Shown: one piece after another, positions 43,738 to 48,419 of the stretch
Layout of the letters: each line of letters begins with the position of its first letter
Numbering within the stretch: position 1 is the stretch's first letter
Source of the DNA: an uncultured Muribaculaceae bacterium
Lineage (GTDB): Bacteria; Bacteroidota; Bacteroidia; Bacteroidales; Muribaculaceae
NCBI GenBank assembly: GCA_910589425.1
Contig: CAJUSZ010000019.1
Span: forward strand, 1 to 48,419
Direction of reading: 5' to 3'
DNA length: 48,419 nt
The notes under the pieces: generated by a model
What the model saw: only the letters and a program-made list of their open reading frames with translations
The model's database searches: none
What the model was told of the DNA's origin: nothing
Made by a program: the position numbers and the translations under genes

Positions 43738-45050
43738 TTCGTTTTGCGCGATCCTGTGTCGGAAGTGGTCTTGCGTCCGGATGCACGGTGGGTGCCGCCG
43801 GCCGATTCCTTTATCTTATAACTCTCTTTGGGCGCGATTATTGCGTAGGTGGCTCCGAGAATGACGGCGCACGCCATAAGGGGGAAGAATGCCGGATTGG
43901 CGCTCTGGGGCTGGAACGGCCACACGAGCATCAGCACTCCGACGGCTATGAGATTATACCAGTTGGCCAGCATCGCGGCCTTGCGGGTCTTCCGGCTCCA
44001 CACGCAGGCTGCCGTCAGGAGCTGCAGCGGATTGAGCCATACGATAAGCGCGTTCGGGGATGTTGCCTCATGCTCGGAGATGAATACCAGAAAGAATATC
44101 AGGCAACCCGCTATCCCGCAGAGACCGAAATATACGGTCCACCACCAGCGGCTGATTCTGCGGCGTTTAGTGTCTGCGGCGCATACAGCTATGGTCAGCA
44201 GCAGCATGGCTGCCGCACACGAGAGCGGGGTCTGCCACCAGGGTGTCGGTCCGAGTGTGGCGTCGCCTGTCCCTTCGTTGAGGACTCTTGTGGATCTTAC
44301 GAGCGGGCGTCCGTCGGGAAGTCTTGCCGTGGAGGCGCGCTCCATCATGTCGAGGGGGACAAACATCTCCTGCTGTCCTTTCAGCTGGCGGTCGATCCCC
44401 GATCCGAGGGCGAGGTCGATGCCGAACTGATACCAGGGATAGTTGCGGTGGAACTGCCGCATCTCGTTGCGGAAAGTGCCGTAGCGCACCGAGTCGGTGA
44501 AAACCGTCGGGCCTCCTACGGCCTGGTTGATGCGTTCCACGATGCGGGTGGCGCAGTTGTCTTTGACGTAGTTGTAGCGGTATGTGCGGTTCTGGGGCAG
44601 GGCTTCCTCCTGGATCATGGCGAGAAGCCTTTTTGCCTCATCCTGGGTGAGGTTAAGCTCCTGCTCCACCACACGCCGTCCCTTGTCGCTGTATTCGGGC
44701 ATGAACCATGCGAAAGGATAGGAGGAGAGCATATAATCCGTCTCCCCTTTGACGAAGCGGTAGATGAAGTTGGGTTCGTTGAAGTTGAACGTGCCGTAGT
44801 TCCATATCGAGTCCCTTCCGCACCCGCGCACCCGCAGGGCCTCGTGTCCGCAGAGTTCGTAGACGTCTGCTCCGGGCCAGCATGTGATAAGGCTGATGGT
44901 CAGCGAATCGGCGTCGGCTTTTGCTGCGTCGGCATTTTTCGTCAGTGTGTCGGAGCCGAAGCCCGGGACCGCCGAGAAAAATAAAGCAGAGGCTGCCGAC
45001 ACTGCGATCAGTGCCGGCAACGCTCTGTGGATCAATCTGGCTGGATTCAA
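43734..45050 (-). CDS. lnb: DUF4105 membrane protein, candidate lipoprotein N-acyltransferase Lnb
   Basis: A 438-residue inner-membrane protein. Signal-anchor (about 10-30), an exported domain (about 50-250) with ITCWPGADVYELCGHEALRV (Cys57, Cys67, His69) and YNYVKDNCATRI (Cys166), then about five membrane segments (about 280-420). The soluble part is DUF4105, now described as the Lnb N-terminal domain. Lnb acylates the N-terminus of lipoproteins in Bacteroides, which lack Lnt. The Cys-His pairs look like a thiol catalytic site. No ATG is available; TTG 45050, ten bases after asnS, is the likely start. Family confident, exact activity inferred. Confidence 0.75.
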   Translation of the reverse strand: MNPARLIHRALPALIAVSAASALFFSAVPGFGSDTLTKNADAAKADADSLTISLITCWPGADVYELCGHEALRVRGCGRDSIWNYGTFNFNEPNFIYRFVKGETDYMLSSYPFAWFMPEYSDKGRRVVEQELNLTQDEAKRLLAMIQEEALPQNRTYRYNYVKDNCATRIVERINQAVGGPTVFTDSVRYGTFRNEMRQFHRNYPWYQFGIDLALGSGIDRQLKGQQEMFVPLDMMERASTARLPDGRPLVRSTRVLNEGTGDATLGPTPWWQTPLSCAAAMLLLTIAVCAADTKRRRISRWWWTVYFGLCGIAGCLIFFLVFISEHEATSPNALIVWLNPLQLLTAACVWSRKTRKAAMLANWYNLIAVGVLMLVWPFQPQSANPAFFPLMACAVILGATYAIIAPKESYKIKESAGGTHRASGRKTTSDTGSRKTK

Positions 45051-45060
45051 GTGTGGGTTA

Positions 45061-46458
45061 TCAGTATTCGCAGTTGTTCGGATAGCGGGGGAACGGAATG
45101 ACGTCGCGAATGTTCTGCATTCCTGTTACAAACAGCACAAGGCGCTCGAAGCCGAGGCCAAAGCCTGAGTGGGGCACGGTTCCGAAGCGTCGGGTGTCGA
45201 TATACCAGTCCATTCCTGAGAGGCCGAGTTCGTCGACGCGCTGCTGGAGTTTGTCGAGACTCTCTTCGCGCTGTGAACCGCCTATGATCTCTCCGATCTT
45301 CGGGAAAAGCACATCCATTGCCCTGACGGTCTTGCCGTCTTCGTTGAGCTTCATGTAGAAAGCCTTGATTTCCTTTGGATAGTCGGTGAGGATCACGGGT
45401 TTCTTGAAGTGTTCCTCCACAAGATAGCGCTCGTGTTCTGACGCGAGATCCACTCCCCAGTAGACGGGGAATTCAAACTTGCGTCCGCACTCTTCGAGAA
45501 TTTTGACTCCCTCGGTGTATGAGAGACGCACGAAATCGTTGTGGATCACGAAATTGAGCCGGTCTTTCAGATCCTTGTCGAAATGTTCGGCGAGGAAATC
45601 GATGTCGTCGGCGCAATGTTCGAGAGCATAGCTTATGCAGAATTTTATGAATTCCTCGGCAAGGTCCATGTTGTCTTCGATCTCATAGAAAGCCATTTCA
45701 GGCTCGATCATCCAGAATTCAGACAGATGGCGCGGTGTGTTGGAATTCTCGGCGCGGAAAGTGGGGCCGAATGTGTAGATCTGGCCGAGGGCTGTGGCTC
45801 CGAGTTCACCTTCAAGCTGGCCGGATACGGTCAGGCTCGCCTGCTTGCCGAAAAAGTCTTTCGAGAAATCGATTTTTCCGTCTTCGGTCATCGGAGGCTG
45901 GTTGATGTCGAGCGTCGTTACCTGGAACATCGCTCCGGCCCCTTCGCAGTCGGATGCAGTGATCAGGGGTGTGTGGAAGTAATAGAAGCCCTTGTCGTTG
46001 AAGAATTTATGCACGGCGTATGCGAGTGCGTGCCTGATGCGCAACACGGCTCCGAATGTGTTCGTGCGCGGGCGCAGATGCGCTATCTCGCGCAGGAATT
46101 CCAGCGAGTGGCCTTTTTTCTGAAGGGGATATTTCTCGGGATCGGCCGAACCGTAGATCTCAAGCCCGGCGGCCTGCACCTCTACGTTCTGTCCTTTTCC
46201 CTGGGATGCCACGAGTTCCCCCTGCACATGGATCGAGGCTCCGGTGGTTATCCCTTTGAGCTGATCTTCGGAAAAGCGGCTGAGGTCGAAGACTATCTGT
46301 AGGTTCTTTATGGATGAGCCGTCGTTGAGGGCTACAAACTGCACGTTTTTGTTTCCCCGGCGGGTTCTTACCCAGCCTTTGACGTCCACTTCCTTTCCGA
46401 CCATCTTTTCATGGTTGGAAAGGATTGTGGAGATCGGCGTTCTTCTTATATCTTTCAT
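45061..46458 (-). CDS. asnS: Asparaginyl-tRNA synthetase
   Basis: A 465-residue class IIb synthetase charging tRNA-Asn. An N-terminal OB-fold anticodon-binding domain (VDVKGWVRTRRGNKNVQFVA, about 24-110) precedes the catalytic core. The core has motif 2 FRAENSNTPRHLSEFWMIEPE near residue 235 and motif 3 GFGLGFERLVLFVTGMQNIRD near 435, ending in PRYPNNCEY as usual for AsnRS. The asparaginyl (not aspartyl or lysyl) assignment rests on these motifs and the ending. It lies 52 bases downstream of the pseudouridine synthase and 10 before the Lnb-like gene. Confidence 0.97.
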   Translation of the reverse strand: MKDIRRTPISTILSNHEKMVGKEVDVKGWVRTRRGNKNVQFVALNDGSSIKNLQIVFDLSRFSEDQLKGITTGASIHVQGELVASQGKGQNVEVQAAGLEIYGSADPEKYPLQKKGHSLEFLREIAHLRPRTNTFGAVLRIRHALAYAVHKFFNDKGFYYFHTPLITASDCEGAGAMFQVTTLDINQPPMTEDGKIDFSKDFFGKQASLTVSGQLEGELGATALGQIYTFGPTFRAENSNTPRHLSEFWMIEPEMAFYEIEDNMDLAEEFIKFCISYALEHCADDIDFLAEHFDKDLKDRLNFVIHNDFVRLSYTEGVKILEECGRKFEFPVYWGVDLASEHERYLVEEHFKKPVILTDYPKEIKAFYMKLNEDGKTVRAMDVLFPKIGEIIGGSQREESLDKLQQRVDELGLSGMDWYIDTRRFGTVPHSGFGLGFERLVLFVTGMQNIRDVIPFPRYPNNCEY

Positions 46459-46510
46459 TTTGTAGATGATGTTTGATGAGAGTGTTTTTGCGTCGGAAAT
46501 ATCCTGCTGA

Positions 46511-48004
46511 TTATTCGAACGCTCCCATTCTGAGGGTGTTGACCTCTTCCTGAGTGAGATAGCGCCAGCGTCCGCGCGGGAGGTTCTTCTTGGTCAGTCC
46601 GGCGAAGTAGACGCGGTCGAGTTTGGTGACGCGGTAGCCGAGATGCTCGAATATGCGGCGCACGATTCGGTTGCGTCCCGAATGGATCTCGATTCCGGCC
46701 TGGTTGCGGTCGCTTTCGGATACATAGCTGATCGCGTCGGCATGGATCTCGCCGTCTTCGAGTTCTATGCCGTCGGCGATGCGCTGCATGTCCTCTTCAT
46801 TGATATCTTTGTCGGTCCAGACATGGTAGATCTTTTTCTTGACAAACTTGGGATGCGTGAGCTTCGATGCGAGGTCGCCGTCGTTGGTCAGAAGGAGGAC
46901 GCCGGTAGTGTTGCGGTCAAGACGTCCCACAGGATAGATGCGTTCCTGACAGGCGTTCTTCACCAGATCAAGCACTGTGGTGCGTCCGTTGGGGTCGTCG
47001 CTTGTTGTTACGCAGTCTTTGGGCTTGTTGAGCAGCACATAGCATTTCTTCTCGGGTGTTACCACTTTGCCGTCGTATTCGATCACGTCGGTGCGGCTGA
47101 TCTTGGTGCCGAGTTCGGTAACGACTGTGCCGTTGACGGTTACTTTCCCAGCCTGGATGAATTCGTCGGCTTCGCGACGCGAGCATATACCGGCATTGGC
47201 CATGTATTTGTTGAGACGGATCGGTTCGTTGAGGTCGATGTCTTCGAGTACGTATTCGATCTGTTTCGGACGCGGGGTGAAGCGCATCGTCGGCTTATGC
47301 TGGTTGTTGCGGAAACCTCCCTGTTGGTTGCGGTTCTGCTTGTATCCGCCCTGACGGTTCTGATTGTTGTATCCGCCCTGGCGGTTCTGATTGTTGTATC
47401 CGCCCTGACGGTTCTGATTGTTATAGCCGCCCTGACGGTTTTGGTTGTTGTATCCGCCCTGGCGGTTCTGATTGTTGTATCCGCCCTGGCGGTTCTGATT
47501 GTTGTATCCGCCCTGACGGTTCTGATTGTTATATCCGCCCTGACGGTTCTGATTGTAACGGGGCTGATACTCACCTTGCTGCTGACCCTCGGTCTTGGTG
47601 GAGTTTTCGGAAGATGAATTCTCCTGCTTGGCCTCCGCACCTGATGCGTCGGCATTCTGACGGAAGGCCTGGGGCTGCTGGCGATATCCCTGATGCTGAT
47701 ATCCCGAATATCCCTGACGGCCGTAGCCGTTCTGCTGGCGGTTCTGGCTGAATCCTCCGTTCTGCTGGCGGTAGCCGGTCTGCCGTGGCTGATAGCCGCC
47801 CTCCTGATTTCCGAACTGGCGGTTCTGATAGGAGGGACGTTCTGTCCCGAAAGTGCGGGGGCGCTGGGAAGCGTCTCTTTGGGTTCCGGGTTCGGGATAG
47901 TTTACTTTTTCATAGCGGTTAGCGTTTTCTGAATGTTCACTGCCGGGATTCGGGTCTATCGGGGCGCCGATTCTCGGACGTTTCGGTTTTTTTTCTGCGT
48001 CCAT
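46511..48004 (-). CDS. rluB: RluB/RsuA-family pseudouridine synthase with a repeat-rich N-terminal extension
   Basis: A 497-residue protein. Residues 1-255 are low-complexity, rich in Gln, Asn, Gly, Arg and Tyr, with eight 9-residue repeats (NRQGGYNNQ-type). Then comes an S4 RNA-binding domain (IRLNKYMANAGICSRREAD, about 268-330) and the catalytic domain with Asp about 362 in YPVGRLDRNTTGVLLLTNDG. Enzymes of this group make pseudouridine in rRNA (RluB in 23S, RsuA in 16S); the exact target cannot be decided. The extension resembles RGG/prion-like RNA-binding tails. It begins a probable operon with asnS and the Lnb-like gene. Confidence 0.9.
   Translation of the reverse strand: MDAEKKPKRPRIGAPIDPNPGSEHSENANRYEKVNYPEPGTQRDASQRPRTFGTERPSYQNRQFGNQEGGYQPRQTGYRQQNGGFSQNRQQNGYGRQGYSGYQHQGYRQQPQAFRQNADASGAEAKQENSSSENSTKTEGQQQGEYQPRYNQNRQGGYNNQNRQGGYNNQNRQGGYNNQNRQGGYNNQNRQGGYNNQNRQGGYNNQNRQGGYNNQNRQGGYKQNRNQQGGFRNNQHKPTMRFTPRPKQIEYVLEDIDLNEPIRLNKYMANAGICSRREADEFIQAGKVTVNGTVVTELGTKISRTDVIEYDGKVVTPEKKCYVLLNKPKDCVTTSDDPNGRTTVLDLVKNACQERIYPVGRLDRNTTGVLLLTNDGDLASKLTHPKFVKKKIYHVWTDKDINEEDMQRIADGIELEDGEIHADAISYVSESDRNQAGIEIHSGRNRIVRRIFEHLGYRVTKLDRVYFAGLTKKNLPRGRWRYLTQEEVNTLRMGAFE
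47341..47556. repeat. Eight tandem 27-bp repeats in the coding sequence
   Basis: Eight units of exactly 27 bases (47341, 47368, 47395, 47422, 47449, 47476, 47503, 47530) differ at only a few positions, mainly a synonymous CGT/CGC change and one TATA variant. Each encodes nine residues of the NNQNRQGGY type on the minus strand. Being in frame, unit loss or gain would change length without a frameshift. Confidence 0.95.
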
Positions 48005-48364
48005 AGCTAAATTTTTTTAGCAAAGCATCACTGCTTTACGTAGGGTCGAAGTTTTTCATTAAAGTTGCGCAACTCGGCCGGAGTTCTCATTTTTATGATT
48101 CTACATAGTCCATGCCTGACAGCATTTCATATCATTCGGCATGGAAAAAACTACAACTTTGCAATGCTTTTGTATGCGCGGCTTCGATTGTGGATAAAAA
48201 ATGTTATTTAAGTTTGAAAATATGGTATACGAAAATCATCATGCAGCCGGGTGTTTTTGCGGTTGCATGAATGGACACGGGTGGTCATTTCCCGGTAATC
48301 CGTCGCAAAGTTAGCAATTTATTTTCATAATTGACCAACTTTGCCGTTTAATTTCTCCCCTCGG
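48005..48364 (-). promoter_or_regulatory. Gene-free leader of the rluB-like gene with promoter and hairpins
   Basis: No gene is seen. On the minus strand TAACTTTG at 48313-48306 fits TAnnTTTG, so the leader would be about 295 nt. It contains CCATGCC/GGCATGG around a 24-base spacer (48110-48150), the 12-bp palindrome AGTTGCGCAACT (48064-48075) and AAAGCA-GTGA-TGCTTT (48021-48036). These could form a structured RNA leader; none is a known motif to me. Confidence 0.45.
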
Positions 48365-48419
48365 CCCACGGCTCTTTCATTTAAAATATCTTGGTCAGTT
48401 CTCCAGCATCGATATTTTA
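48365..48419. repeat. Right copy of the 55-bp terminal inverted repeat
   Basis: Exact reverse complement of bases 1-55; the next base inward differs (C versus A in the same sense). See the left copy. Confidence 0.9.

Noticed and set aside
47341..47556. Regular 27-bp repeats that could suggest a CRISPR array.
   Set aside because: Repeats are directly adjacent without spacers, are in frame and code for a peptide repeat.

Overview
The window looks like a chromosomal contig of a gut-type Bacteroidales bacterium. The gene content supports this: a SusC/SusD/SusE/SusF-type glycan uptake operon, DUF3098, DUF5683, DUF2027-Smr, a tricorn-like S41 peptidase and a DUF4105/Lnb-like protein. The promoters agree: TAnnTTTG boxes, several with TTTG 20 bases upstream, and genes without clear Shine-Dalgarno sites. 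G+C is in the mid-50s by eye. Muribaculaceae is my guess for the family, at low confidence. No rRNA, tRNA, CRISPR array, prophage or intact transposase gene was recognised.

Layout. 1-4289 (+): ftsX, DUF3098, uppP, truB, queA, a neighbourhood I know from Bacteroidales, ending in a strong terminator. 4380-7396 (-): steroid 5-alpha-reductase-like membrane protein, old-yellow-enzyme-type flavin oxidoreductase and short-chain dehydrogenase. This is the enzyme set described for Bacteroidales conversion of 3-oxo-lithocholic acid to isoallolithocholic acid. A MATE exporter (7648-9024, +) diverges from it. 9221-14401 (+): parA, parB, DUF5683, an MltD-like transglycosylase and surE. 14402-15002: gene-free, holding a candidate small RNA or long leader. 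15003-18236 (+): lipoprotein, ABC ATPase and ABC permease. 18514-26088 (+): SusC, SusD and two SusE/F-like lipoproteins, with hairpins before susC and a terminator after. 26242-30378 (+): sufB (without sufC, sufD or sufS), phoH, DUF2027-Smr and a DUF695-like gene. 30396-48004 (-): from its 5' end, an RluB-type pseudouridine synthase with a repeat-rich N-terminus, asnS, an Lnb-like protein, a degenerate alkaline-phosphatase-fold protein, secA, a frameshifted crcB, an SDR, a tricorn-like protease, trmD and kup.

Most of the window is housekeeping: cell division, peptidoglycan and lipid carrier recycling, tRNA modification, chromosome segregation, secretion, Fe-S assembly and potassium uptake. 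Two things stand out. The first is the compact steroid or bile-acid gene set. The second is a family of about 130-220 bp inverted-repeat elements with a 54 bp deletion derivative, inserted next to start codons. Three of them carry a GGAG-hairpin core whose stems differ in sequence but stay fully paired, which points to selection on structure.

The window begins and ends with the same 55 bases in inverted orientation, which looks like an assembly-graph boundary at a dispersed repeat.
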